This document shows, piece by piece, positions 36,972-48,074 of a DNA stretch of 64,000 nt. The DNA is taken from assembly GCA_905221605.1 (NCBI GenBank), contig CAJNDS010002427.1, positions 1 to 64,000 of the forward strand, in the 5' to 3' direction. The notes below the pieces were generated by a model. That model made no database searches. It worked only from the letters and a program-made list of their open reading frames with translations, and had not been told where the DNA came from. Position 1 is the first letter of the stretch, and each line of letters opens with the position of its first letter. This DNA comes from Symbiodinium natans (lineage: Eukaryota > Sar > Dinophyceae > Suessiales > Symbiodiniaceae). The translations under genes and the position numbers were made by a program.

Positions 36972-39900
36972 ACCCCCCCCCCCCCCCCCCCTACCCGCCC
37001 CCCCACCCCCCTTCTCTGTTCTGGCCCAGACCCCCATTCTGGGCTTGAAAACCTGGGTCTGGGCCAGATCAAGATGAAGGCTTTGCGGGGCCGGGCAACA
37101 CGGCAGCCCCTTCTTGGTGTTTCTCGGGGTGGGAAACCATTCTTTGGGGTTGGAAACCTGGATGAGGGCTTTGCAACCCCCCCCCACCCCCCCCCCCCAC
37201 CCCCCCACCCCGAGAACGAATGCAGAGAAATAGAGAACGACTTCAAGGGCTCGCAAGGCGGGTTTCCAGCCCTAAAAACTCCAAGACCATAATTCCCAAC
37301 CCCCCCTTCAAAAGGCTCCAGAGAGGGAGGTTGGGAAGGCGGGTTTCCAGCCCAAAACACTCCAAGACCATGATTCCCAACCCCCCCTTCAAGGGCTCCA
37401 GAGAGGGGGGTTGGGAAGGCGGGTTTCCAGCCCAAAACCATGATTCCCAACCCCCCCTTCAGAGGCTCCAGAGAGGGGGGTTGGGAAGGCGGGTTTCCAG
37501 CCCAAAACACTCCAAGACCATGATTCCCAAACCCCCCTTCAAGGGCTCCGAATTCGGGTAGTTGGTTCTAGGGTGGGTTGGGGATTGGCTCGAACTGGAA
37601 TGGTTCGAGGGTGGGGTGGGGGAAAACAAAACATGAGGTTAACAAAATTAGGGTTTTTTTGTCAATCCGGACCAACACTTTTGGTTCTACCTTCGGTCTG
37701 GGGAAAGCAAGCGCGAAGACAAGGGACATGCGACAAAGCCGACGAGCACGAAGGGAGGGGACATACGACAAATTTTAAGGGCGCGAAGGAAAGGGACATG
37801 CGACGAATCTGTAGACCTTTCATCAAACCATACGAGCACGAAGGGAGGGGTCATACGACAAACCCTCCGAGCACGAAGGGAGGCATACGACAAACCCTAA
37901 GAGCACGAAGGGAGAGGGCGTACGACAAACCTGTAGACCTCTCGTCAAACCCTACGAGCACGAAAGGAGGGGACATACGACAAACCTCGAAAATAAACCC
38001 GTACATTTCTCAATGTTTTGGGATTCTCTGCAAGCAGACAAAGAGGGACATACGACAAAGCCGACGAGCACGAAGGGAGGGGACATACGACAAACCCTAA
38101 GAACACGAAGGGAGGGGACGTACGACAAACCTGTAGACCTCTCATCAAACCCTACGAGCACGAAGGGAGGGGACATACGACAAACCCTACGAGCACGAAG
38201 GGAGGGGACATACGACAAACCTCTGAAAATAAAATCTCAGTTTCTGAATTCTTGGGATTCTTTGCAAGCAGACGAAGAGGGACACACGACAAAGCCGACG
38301 AGCACGAAGGGAGGCGACATACGACAAACTCTAACAGCACGAAGGGAGGGGACGTGCGACAAACCTGTAGACCTCTCATCAAACCCTACGAGCATGAAGG
38401 GAGGGACAAACCTTACGAGCACGAAGAGAGGGGACATACGACAAACCTCTAGGCCTCTCATCAAACCCTACGAGCAGGAGCCAACATGAGGCGAGGTCAC
38501 CGGGGCACTAATTGGAAAGAAACCATGTGGAAGCCAGGCAGCTTAAAGTGTGCCAAACACAACCAACAAGACGGCCCAAAATAGGCAGGGTCACCGGGGA
38601 AAACGAACACGAGCAAAATGAATATGAGCAGAAAGAGAACGAATACGAGCAGATTGACATCGAGCAGAGAGAGAACGAATACGAGCAGAATGAATACGAG
38701 CAGAAGAGAACGAGTACGAGCAGACTCAGTACGAGCAGAAAGACAGCGAAAACTAGCGGACTGAAATCGAGCAGAGAGAGAACGAATACGTGCAGAAAAA
38801 GCACAAATACGAGCAGAAAGAGAACGAACACGAGCAAAATGAATATGAGCAGAAAGAGAACGAATACGAGCAGAATGATTACGAGCAGAGAGAGAACGAA
38901 GACGAGCAGACTGAAATCGAGCAGAGAGAGAGAGAGAGAGAACGAATACGAACAGAATGAATACGAAAAGAAAAACAACGAAAACGAGCGGACTGAAATC
39001 GAGCAGAGAGAGAACGAATACGAGCAGAATGAATACGAGCAGAACGAGAACGAACACGAGACGAGCAGATCAGAAAAAGAACGAATACGAGCAGAAAGAA
39101 ACGCACACGAGTAGAATGGAAACCAAGCAGAATGACAAAGAACACGAGCAGAAAGAACAAATGAGATTGGAGGACAGCGCTTGCTGATGAAAAATGTAAA
39201 CTTTTTATTTCTTAATGTTTTGGGATTCTCTGGGTGGGTGGGTTTTTTTCTAGAGCCCAAACAGCGGCTCTACTAGAGATTGCTCGACCCGGAGCTGCTG
39301 AACCCTAAACCCTAAACCCTAAATTCCCACCCGGCCTGCTTAGGCCGTACCCACCCTTTTCTAGGGTGCCTGGACCCAGAAGATACCCGGACACCTTTAC
39401 TGGATGGACAATGGGTGGAGCTATTGGAGAATGGTCGAATAGAGAGCCCCCCTTGCCACTAGGCCACCAGAGTGGCGCCCATATTTACACAGGGATCTTG
39501 ATCAGAAAACACGCCAAAAGCAAGACCAAAGCTCTCAGAAGTCCACCACCCTGGAGCCCCTGGGCCCTCCTCTGGAGGCCCCCTGCTCCCTGACCCGAAA
39601 ATCCTGAAATCCAGGGTTCGCCATGGCGGGGGTCCCTCTCCCTGACCTTGGCCTTCCCCCCCTGGCCCGCCCTGACCCCTAGCCCCTGACCTCCCTGGCG
39701 GCTCATTGACCGCCTGCCCGCTCCTGGCCCTTGTGGGACCACACCTATGTAGGGAAAGCAATGGTGGGAATTGAGGGCGGCAGCCCTAAACCCTAAAAGG
39801 CAGTGGTTTGGGTGGTGGCCTGTGAAAGCTCACAGCGGGTCACCAATGAAATTGTTGGATTACATTGACAAGAGACGCCTTCGCGCGACATGCCGCCCCC

Positions 39901-41104
39901 CCACACCCCCTGCGTGTGTAGAGGCGCCATTTACGCATGGCACTTACTGCCGCTGCGCGGCGAGACGCCCTAAACCCTAAACCCTAAACCCTAAACCCTA
40001 AACCACTAAACCCAAAACCCTAAACCCTAACCCCTAACCCCTGACCCCTAACCCTCAACCCAAACCCCAACCAGACCACCCCACAGGGGGGCCATGGGGG
40101 GGGGTACCATGGGGTGGGGGGGGGTGCGACGCTGCACCACAAACCCTAAACCCTAAACCCTAAACCCAAAACCCCAAAATCCCAAAACCCCAAACCCCAA
40201 ACCCTCAACCCAAACCCCAACCACAGCACCCCACAGGGGGGCCCAAACCACAGGGGGACGGGGCGGGGACCCCAAACCCTAAACCTAAACCCGAAATCCT
40301 AAACCCTAAACTCTGAGTCCTAAACCCTAAACCCTTTTGCAACTGGTAAACCCTAAACCCTAAACCCAAATCCCAACCACACCAATTCGGGAAAGAATTT
40401 GGGGGGGGGTGGGGGGGGGACCAGGGGTGGGGGGGGGTGGGGGGGGGCAGCGACGCTGCCCCACATATATATATATATATGTATATGTATGTGTATATTA
40501 TAAACGAACCCTAAACTTGCAGCCTTGGAAATTCTGGGGTGTCAACTTTGCGGCCATATGCGGGTAGGTGTGCAAGAGGGTTCTTCCTTTCATGCCAAGG
40601 TCATCCCAAGTCTATCCAAGTCTCACATCTGCTTCACTGTAGTATCCACCCCCGTCCAACTGCCACTCACCTTTGCCATTGGCCTCCACATACGGACTCC
40701 AGCGGTACGCCAGGTCGAGCCCAGTTCCGCTGTGGCAGCAATCCAAGAAACCTCGAGCAGCTGTAGGACTGTTGCCAAGCAATTTGAGCAGTTGGTCTAC
40801 GTTGCGGGACACAAGGAGCTAAAGTAAATGCATGTAAAATCACACGCATGTTACAAGCACTGGCCGTTCACATTATCAGTAAAGTATCTTGGCCCGTAAA
40901 TTATCATGCATGACTGTAAATACAAGAATACATATAATACGTATATGTAGATGTATAAAGGTACAGTTTTTTTCATTCATGTATACACCAAGCCAAGTTA
41001 CAGGTCAGCCTCACGCCTGCAGGCAGTGGCTGCACCAGCAGCTCGTGAATCCTCAGCAGCACTAGCAACGACAATGCGTTGGTGCCTGATCGTGCTCCTT
41101 GATT

Positions 41105-41181
<77 letters not shown>

Positions 41182-44100
41182 CCCACCCTCCCTGCCATCC
41201 CCCCGGGGTGGTGGTTGTGGGGCGGGATTGGCGTTGAAGCCGTGATGAAGCTTAGGCTTAAGGGTCTTGGGGCTGAGGATTCGGGTTTCGGGTTGCAGGA
41301 CAGGTGGGGGCGGCAGGGTGGATGGCGAACTGCGACATGGGATTGTAAATGGAACGTTGGACTTGCAGTCAGGGCTTGCAAAACAACACACACGAAAAAA
41401 CTGTTTATGGGATCAGGTCGCTGCAAAAGAAATCCCTGTAGCTGCCCCATTCAAAGGACAATCGAATACTTTCCTTCCTATACAGTCCCCCTAAGCCCTA
41501 AACCCTGACCATAAACCTAAACCCTTAACCCTAAACCTTAAACCCTAAACAGCGCCAGCCGAGCATCTCATCATCAAGCAGAATCCCATTTTCATCAACG
41601 TCGCATGGGACCAGGGCCTTGCAGGAGGCCCCCAAAATCTTCTGAACCTTATTCTTTATATGATATAAATGCTATTCAGATGTTCAGATTCTTCTTATGA
41701 ATATTAACTGTGTTAATATGTTTACTATTGGTAGCATTATGACATCCACAACAGCCTCGGAGATGCTGAGCTTTGTTGCGATACTGCCACTTGGATAAGC
41801 ATGCCAAAGGCCCTTCAGCCCTAGAGCCCAGCAGCGCATGGAACCTTGACAAGGAATAGTTGGGTAGTTTTTTCTGCGCTTCACACCTTTGCTTCTAAGA
41901 CGACTGCAGGAGGCATCGCACATCATTGTTGATATTGTGAATGTTGCTAATAATATTGATCTATGCTTGTGGGTTTGGCAATTTGGGTGCAGAGGTTTGA
42001 TTCAACAACTGGACTCGTTTAGATTTCAAGTCGTGTTCCCGAACTCTCAACAAAATCCCTGAACCCAGGGCTGTGTGAAGTTGCTTGTCGATGGCAAGCC
42101 TGGTTCATTACCCGCTCCCACTGAAGGCCCTAGAGACTAGGCTGTAAACTACATAAGAACCCTACACGCAAAAAGAACTTCGTGAGACCAACCCCATAGT
42201 CCGAAGATCGGACCCACACTCTTCCACGCACCCTGCGCTCGTGAAGATGCCCCATTCGTCTTTCAAACCCCTGTGGTTTTGCGTTTCGGATGGCTGTGTC
42301 GAAGCTTTTAGACGCAGGCCTCGTCAAAGCCATCCTTCTCTCGGTCGGTCATATTCGGTGTCTGGGTACCATGGCCGCTGTAAAAAAAGAGGAGGCTGTC
42401 CCCTGCAACTGCTTCATGCACAAGCCAACCTCCGCTGCCAAACAAGGACAATTAGGCCACAAGAAAGGCGACTCTTTAGGTTGCCTGGGCCCTGGTTCCC
42501 AAGCAAAAACCTGACACCTGCGGTTCAAGAAGCTCAGCTTGTATAGCTTAACACACCCCCACAAACCCGGGGGGAGCATCAACGAAGTGCCAAAATCACG
42601 AATGGCAGCTGATGGCAGCGCGGATGTTGGCCTTCGTCGGCCGCTCCTCCGGGTTGTCTTTGCCATCCATCAGGACCTCAAAAAAAGAGCCGAGGCCACA
42701 AACCCCAAAAATCTGAAAGCCGAAGTTCCAATACTGAAGCCCACAATCCTACATTAGGTGTCAAGCCCTACACCCTGCATTGTCTTTTCGCCCAAGCCCG
42801 AAATCTGAAGCTTTTGAACCACGCGCTCCAAAACATCTAAATGCACCCTCTTTTTCGTCCCAAACCCTGAAAGCACTGGCACTTAGTGCACTTAGCTGCC
42901 TTCAGGTTGTCTGGGGAAGCCGAAAAGCCGCCCCACTTCTCACAAAGCAGCCACCTGGGCCAGGTAGGTCCTGCTGGGCTTACTACATGATAGCTTACTC
43001 GGATTGCTGAAAGTGTTCTAGGATTGCTAAGAGGGTTCCATCGCGGGAATTCGGCCGCCGGCCTCATCTTCTCGGCATCTTCTTGGCAATATGGCAAGCT
43101 CATTGCTGTGTTGAGATAGCTTATCCCAATTAACAGGGCCTTCCGATTGGGTTTGTCTCGCTGAGGGTCTCCCGTGATGCCTTCAGGAATCAATGTGGCC
43201 GCGACTCGAATGGCAGCAGTGTCTTTGACGCCATCCACCTCCGCCTTCACGATGTAATCCTCAGGGCGCGGGATGTGCAGTGTTCAAGACAAACCCTGAA
43301 CATGTGCTGAAGCGGTGCGTGGGACAGGACTCACCATAGGAATTCTGGTATCTTGTTAAGAGCTTTTGGGCGGGTGGGTGCCGGGAACTGCCCCGCCTAG
43401 CCGACCCAATCTAATCACCTCTGGACCCCCATCAATCAAACCACTTCGGGCGCATGCCACATGCCCATGCCCCACACCCAGCCATCAGTGACTCACCTCA
43501 CAGGTGTGCACAACTGCTTTGACATGTTAAAAACAAGGGCTGTGGATCGTGTGAAGTCTTCCATCGTCTCCTATGAACCTATCATGGAGGCCCGGTTGAC
43601 CCTTCATTCTTGGATCTTCTATGCCCATGGACCTCACGTGCATCCTGAAAGGCTTCATGGACTCCTTCTGAACTCCAGGAGAGTCCGAGAAAACCACCCT
43701 CCAAATTCAAGTGCGGTGTGCACGTTATTTTTGCCAGTCGTCAAGCTGACCTGCAGACTTTGGGCTTATTGAGGGTTTTGTGGTTCTGCTTTCAGGTCGA
43801 CAGGTTTCAGGTTGACCCTGGCCCGCTCCGCTACATGTTCAAATCATGTCGGAAGGGTACTATCTTCGCGAATGCAACAATTTGGCGTGAATTTGGCGTG
43901 CAAGAGTCCTCGACTTTGCGCAATCCAGGCAGAAAGCTTGCCCACTGCACCATGACCGAGGCAATTTGCATGCTCTCCCCACGTCCTTTGCGGTTCATGA
44001 CCAGGAAGTTGATTTCCACGGCCTTGCCCGCATATGGCAGCTGGAACTTTGTCTTCTGCCACTGCGGACTTGTTGCTCCATTGTCTGCATCCGTACTGTA

Positions 44101-44190
44101 CTCCTGGCCACCATAGGTGAACTTCGTAAAACAGCAAGGCTGCTCCACAAAGAAGTGGCGCCCACAGAGAACTTCAACCACGAGAGGCAT
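32718..44190 (-). CDS. C2-domain metacaspase (caspase-like cysteine protease)
   Basis: Ten minus-strand exons: 43951-44190, 43063-43259, 42900-42954, 42610-42676, 42320-42429, 41560-41617, 40625-40796, 33811-33909, 33399-33507, 32718-32827. Exon 1 starts at an ATG and encodes a C2-like domain (FTKFTYGGQEYSTDADNG; SPQWQKTKFQLPY). Exon 2 opens the p20 fold (NRKALLIGISYL). Exon 5 holds the catalytic His in LLFFYSGHGTQTP, exon 6 LVPCDVDENGILLDDEM, and exon 7 the catalytic Cys in GFLDCCHSGTGLDL. Exon 8 gives ISGCADDQTA and exon 9 NWTEMLNIMKDVLKDF. Metacaspases cut after Arg or Lys and act in stress and cell-death pathways. Phases of exons 1-8 agree; junctions 8-9 and 9-10 are uncertain. Donors are mostly GC, with an apparent GA donor after exon 7. 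Intron 7 is 6,715 nt and full of repeats. Exon 10 is the weakest; its TAG lies inside a TTTAGGG heptamer. Confidence 0.83.
33920..35570. other. First part of the long metacaspase intron
   Basis: Unique-looking sequence, moderately AT-rich, without repeats or recognisable coding matches. A plus-strand frame near 34340-34545 is short and unlike any family I know. Confidence 0.5.
35575..36035. repeat. Interstitial telomeric repeats (CCCTAAA)n, composite unit
   Basis: Runs of CCCTAAA with variants (CCCCTAAA, CCCAAAA, CCCTCAA) are interrupted by a GC-rich spacer, CCCCACAGGGGGGCCCAAAC plus GGGGCGGGGACC, which occurs at about 35568 and again at about 35772, roughly 200 bp apart. A purer run lies at 35873-35938 and another at 36003-36035. 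Confidence 0.95.
36071..36630. repeat. 21-bp palindrome-forming array (GTGGCCATTGGCAAAAAAGCC)
   Basis: Direct copies of a 21-bp unit at about 36085-36190, 36321-36357 and 36445-36478 are each followed by inverted copies (36191-36242, 36368-36408, 36487-36630). A 16-bp flank, AACCTTAATGGGGAAC, is repeated at about 36071, 36306 and 36428, and inverted near 36403. Each pair could fold into a long hairpin. Translated, the array gives KKPWPLA heptads in the direct orientation; the open frames are a consequence of 21 being divisible by 3. Confidence 0.95.
36634..37010. repeat. Poly-C tract with scattered A
   Basis: About 375 bp of C-runs broken by single A residues, on the plus strand. Poly-Pro and poly-Gly frames across it are artefacts. 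A smaller copy lies at 37178-37210. Confidence 0.95.
37255..37550. repeat. About 80-bp tandem repeat, 3.8 copies
   Basis: Copies start at 37255, 37336, 37416 and 37486 (periods 81, 80 and 70; the third copy lacks about 10 bp, CACTCCAAGA). Each unit contains AAGGCGGGTTTCCAGCCC, CCATGATTCCCAACCC and a GGCTCCAGAGAGGG segment. Confidence 0.92.
37718..38480. repeat. About 33-36-bp tandem array with higher-order structure
   Basis: The basic unit GAGCACGAAGGGAGGGGACA plus TACGACAAACCCTAC is repeated about 15 times with point changes. A longer segment (GTAGACCTCTCATCAAACCC) and an AT-rich segment followed by GCAAGCAGACAAAGAGGGAC recur at about 38030 and 38265, giving a higher-order period near 235 bp. 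Open in several frames, but not credible as protein. Confidence 0.92.
38600..39170. repeat. 15/18/21-bp array, coding-like (NEYEQ motif)
   Basis: Imperfect units of GAATACGAGCAGAA with lengths that are multiples of 3 are repeated about 35 times. The plus frame gives NEYEQNEYEQK, very rich in Glu, Asn and Gln. Because it lies inside an intron and has neither a start nor family resemblance, it is called a minisatellite. The boundary at about 38604 follows a motif (GTCACCGGGG) also seen at 38498. Confidence 0.85.
39180..39960. other. Repeat-poor segment inside the long metacaspase intron
   Basis: Holds a short CCCTAAA run at 39298-39325 and otherwise C-rich unique sequence. No conserved peptide seen. 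Confidence 0.5.
39966..40455. repeat. Second telomeric composite block
   Basis: CCCTAAA runs at 39966-40035, 40141-40220 and 40270-40375, with the CCACAGGGGGGCC spacer again at about 40080 and 40225, matching the block at 35.6 kb. It is followed by G-runs at 40397-40450, then (AT)n near 40466-40500. Confidence 0.93.
41106..41180. repeat. Uninterrupted poly-C run, 75 nt
   Basis: Seventy-five consecutive C residues on plus, within metacaspase intron 6 (40797-41559). Confidence 0.97.
41493..41552. repeat. Short interstitial telomeric repeat
   Basis: Degenerate CCCTAAA copies ending AACCCTAAACAGCG, 8 bp downstream (minus sense) of metacaspase exon 6. The same 14-nt end occurs at the stop codon of exon 10 (32714-32727). 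Confidence 0.9.
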
Positions 44191-44631
44191 GGCTGGAGAC
44201 TGGCTCTACGCGCCTGCGAGAATTGAGAAAAGTTATGGCTCATGAGATATTAGTGAGCACATGTGAGCATCGTAAATCCGAATGTGGGTCTGAACCTATA
44301 TAAACCAACCCACAGTGGAGGGGGGAGCGAATGAAAGATACGAGCTTGGGAACCTCAGATTGCACAGGGTGGCGTGGTCTAGCACGTTAACAAGTTCAGG
44401 GTTCAGGAACCAGGAGGCACCTGCATCTCTCTCATCACGTGAGGATTTTCTGAAAAGGCAACAAAAGGCAACCGCTGCTGTCTTGGACATTGCGTCAGGG
44501 CAGTGGTGAAACGACCTACACATGGTGGAGGGCAGCTGTCCACGCTGTTCCATGCTTGTCACAGCAGCAACGACGGAGCCTGACATGTCCAGATCTGCTT
44601 TGGCAAGGGGAGCCTAAACCCTTTTGACCCT

Positions 44632-44690
44632 GAACACCAAAAAACCCTCCTAAACCCTAAACCCGAAATATCCCGAAATCCTAAACCCTA
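44632..44690. repeat. Short degenerate telomeric repeat
   Basis: Copies such as CCTAAACCCTAAACCCGAAA lie about 0.45 kb upstream of the metacaspase start codon. Confidence 0.85.
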
Positions 44691-44699
44691 AAAGGGAAG

Positions 44700-47200
44700 C
44701 TGGGCTTCAGCCTCATGCCCTGGAACGACTTGTAAGCAGGTGAATCTGGAGACTGAGGCTCATGCGGACAAGGTCCTCGGTGGACAGCATCAGGAATGAA
44801 CATAAGGTCAGGAAGCGAGAGGGAACAACTTACATGTTGACGTTATCTGCGAAAACTCCAAACGGCATGAAACTGTACGAGCAGAAACACTTGGTTTGAA
44901 GTCCAGTACCGTCGTAGTGTTCGACGTGCTGCAATGCATAGCATGGCGTAGAGGTCAGGCTACAGGTTTGCGATGTGCTTTCGAGACTACTGTGGGCGCT
45001 CGCGACTGTTTAAATTTCCCGCAGCATCGCTGCAGGCGTGGCTGGATCAATTGTCATGGAAGTGTGTTGCCGAAAACCAGACTGCTTACTCGAACTTTGT
45101 AAAATTCAAAGCGCATGTGATCCCAGGCTCCAGGACCTTGTTCTCATGAATGGCCCAATTAGACACCAGGCCCGATGCATGAACTTCAGTGCTCACCTTT
45201 ACTCACTCAACGCTGACAACAAACCAAGATTGCGAACCCAAGCCGACATTGAGTCGTCAAATCAATAAGGTCACTGACTGCCCTTGCCTTGCTGTACTCC
45301 CAGCCAAGCGCACTGTGGCATGCAGGTCTGCGCAGCAGAATCCTAGGGCCACAACCTCGCGTACGCTTGCCTGGCAATGCGCAGGCTTGCTTTGAATCGC
45401 GAGGCCAACAGCTTGAAGAGATGCTATGCAACAGTCTCTGACTGGGACTTAAGACTTGCTGATGCAATGTTCCAGGCCATCCTGGCTAGCCCGTGTCAAG
45501 ATGTGCCGGCCAGACAGGCGCGGCGCAGTCTCGGGCAAGCTATAGAAAGCCTCCGTATCCTAGCGAGGATGCAAAGCACAGGCGAGGTTCTATGGTTGCC
45601 AGACAACAACAGCTCACATCAAGACCAGGGGTGGAGTTTGCCTTCCGTCTTGCTTATCCCATCTGATTTTGGGAGTTTTAAAGAACAAGATTCTTCCATT
45701 TGATAACATTTCTGCAAAGACAACGCAGGGCTACGTCTGCCAGGGCCCATTTTTGTTGATCCCACTGTCCACCCCAAGGCCTTCAGCAGAGCAACTTGTG
45801 ATGGAACACCGCCTCGAGCCAGGTTCAGCCTCAGAGGACTCACGCAAGCTGAAGCAGCACCGGATGTGGTGCACTGTTGCTGCGCCAAGAACGAGCAATT
45901 ACACGTGGAAGGGACCACAAGGCACCGGAGCTTCTGCCAAGTTCCGTGCACCAACGGCCCCATTGGCGCCCCGATGGACTCACGGTATGTGCTCCTGCCC
46001 CGAAGCTTGTGCAGCCCCGCCGATCGCAAGATGAGTCAAGCCATCATCGGTGGCACAATCACCAAATAGCATCTCAAACACAAACCATTTAGATAGAAAC
46101 TCTCCACTACAGTCTGACAGTGCTATTTGAATGCTTCCGGCCGCTTCCTCAGGCCACCAGACCTAGGCGGCAGGCGAAGTGGGATCGGCAAGGCCAAGGT
46201 TCAGCGTGGCTCTGAGTGTGGCTCTGTTCAACCAGAGTTCCTCTTTACTCGAACCATACTGAAGACCATGCATGCGCTCCTCAATTAGACTCCACATGCC
46301 TCAACCCACCATGCTCTCAAGCCCCTGTGAATGATTCACAGTGAATCCTCCGGGGAGGCTGGGTCAGCAACCCAGCCCAGGAGCCTGTCCCCATGGTGAC
46401 CATTGCCTTGGACAGGTGCGGACCAACATCGTGCAGAATGCCGCGTAAGGGTATCGCTGTCCATGCGACTCACTTGGGGGCTGGCGACACAACGACATTT
46501 CAGCCGAGGGACTGATCTGGAGTTGTTGTTGACGGGATTTCGCCCTGCCGCTGACATGGTGTAACAAAACACTGCATCGAGTGTTTTACTGTAACCGTGC
46601 GTGCAAGCTCCTGGGTGTGTGAGAAACATCACGGATTCTATGGAATTACCGAGTGGGGGGGGGGGGGAAACACGAGACGTATATGACACCCACACACACA
46701 CACACACACACTTACACACTTGTTGAAACAACTCCTCTTTTATGTTCTTGCACAGCTTGAAAAAGCATGCCCCCCGCCACCCCCCCCACCCCCAATTTGC
46801 ACACACACACACAATGCTTGTATGATAAGCTGGGAAAGGATTCATATGGCGGACGGCTTTGGGAAGAATTTACATGGGTTTGAAGTCGTTCGCCTCATGG
46901 CATGATGTTCTTTAAGGCTTTGGGGGCAGATGATCACTTCAGAGCAAACCCTTTCACTTGTCTCTGCCGGGTGCACGCATGGTTAGCTTCTTGCTACGCC
47001 AAACTGTGCGGGTGTGCATGTGTTTGCACAAAGCCCGGTTGGACCAAGGGTCGGCGCAAACCGCATTAAGTGCTTTTGAATGCGGTAAGCTATCTGCATA
47101 GGAACTGGCAGTAAGGGAGGAAGTGAGTGTGTTGTGTGAGTGCGTGCGCGTGCAAGCAGGCACGTGTTTGCAAAAAGTGTGCCTGCCTCCAATGGGAAAG
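44700..47200. other. Intergenic, one exon candidate
   Basis: Between the metacaspase start and the 47-kb gene. Contains the plus-strand exon candidate listed separately, a C-rich run near 46770, and short (AC)n tracts at 46690 and 46800. Other frames are open on both strands. Confidence 0.4.
45436..45585 (+). CDS. Candidate exon, unidentified protein
   Basis: A plus-strand segment after ATGCAACAG and before GGCGAG|GTTCTA. The peptide SDWDLRLADAMFQAILASPC continues to RQARRSLGQAIESLRILARM and has a strong helical, coding-like pattern. It runs against the direction of neighbouring genes. A further plus frame at 45780-45990 could be linked. No family recognised. Confidence 0.35.
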
Positions 47201-47203
47201 TAC

Positions 47204-47762
47204 CTGCAGCAAGTGATGCGTTCGGCATCGAAATGGTCTCTGCTGCTTTTGCTGAGGGCTCCGACACTCTCTTCACCTGTGCTAACCTCACCTGACTCAG
47301 GAACAGGCCGACCACAACTTGCGATTGTTTCAGCAAACGTTCGGTAGCCCATTCATACCCGGGATGCCATACAGTAGGTAGAGACTGCGAGCCATCTATG
47401 TCGCTATGGCTCACGATGCATCCAATACAGTACACATTTCAATCTCATCGGCTATAGCCAACTCCTAGCCAAGCGGTCTTACTGCCAAAAAACCACAGCA
47501 GGCACTCAGCAAGCCATAGGCATCCGGCTCTGCCCTGGCCAACTTCGCCATGTCCATCTTCGGCGCATCTCTCGTGATGGGCCTGAGTGCCGAATTTGAA
47601 CAATAGGTTACAGCGTCACCATCTCCTGTACCAGACGCAGGAGATGGAAGCATGATGCTATATGACTTCATGATACTTCATGGAACCCAAAGACTGACGA
47701 ACGGTTTCCAACTCCCCTCTCCAGTGAGAGCGTGCAGCCGACGAGAGGTTGTGGGCCAGAGA
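47204..47762 (-). CDS. Unidentified protein, three candidate exons
   Basis: Minus-strand exons at about 47658-47762 (SLAHNLSSAARSHWRGELET), 47483-47582 (PITRDAPKMDMAKLARAEPD, then AYGLLSACCGFLA, ending at a GTAAGA donor) and 47204-47384 (PTVWHPGYEWATERLLKQSQ, VVVGLFLSQ, ending GCAG|GTACTT). Acceptors are GTACAG, ACTCAG and TCGCAG. The middle exon may hold a membrane helix. A 15-nt GT...CAG segment (47277-47291) inside the last exon is in frame and is taken as coding. Located 0.3 kb downstream of the CCDC25 gene on the same strand. I do not recognise the family. Confidence 0.45.
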
Positions 47763-48074
47763 CTGTACAACCACAAGGCCACAAGGCCATATGCACTTGG
47801 GCTTACATGCAGTGACAGGTACACAGGTTGGAAACGAGGGTGAAGGCTGCTCCTTCCCACCAGCTGTAGGTGAGGGACTTGCCACAGCTGATTCCGGAAC
47901 TGAACGCGAAATTCCACAAACAATTTTCAGCTGCGACCCCTCATAGGTGGTCTACTGCCTTTGCTGCGGGCAGCCCGCGCAAACTTCGGATCGCACAAGC
48001 ATGCCAGGCGATGTTGACGTCCATGTCGGACGGCACTACCAAGCGCTGCCTTCTCAGCCTCTCTCACAGGCACC

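Noticed and set aside
36310-37510. Frames of 170-365 codons rich in Pro or Gly
   Set aside because: They read through poly-C and the 21-bp array and lie inside the metacaspase intron.
37255-38480. CRISPR-like direct repeats
   Set aside because: Repeats are contiguous tandem units without unique spacers, and the sequence is eukaryotic.
37573-38489. Protein of 150-175 codons with repeated HTTNP/DIRQT motifs
   Set aside because: Several frames are open at once across the 33-36-bp array, with no family resemblance.
35575-40455. A true chromosome end or telomere
   Set aside because: CCCTAAA tracts are short, degenerate and interrupted, and matching exons of one gene lie on both sides.
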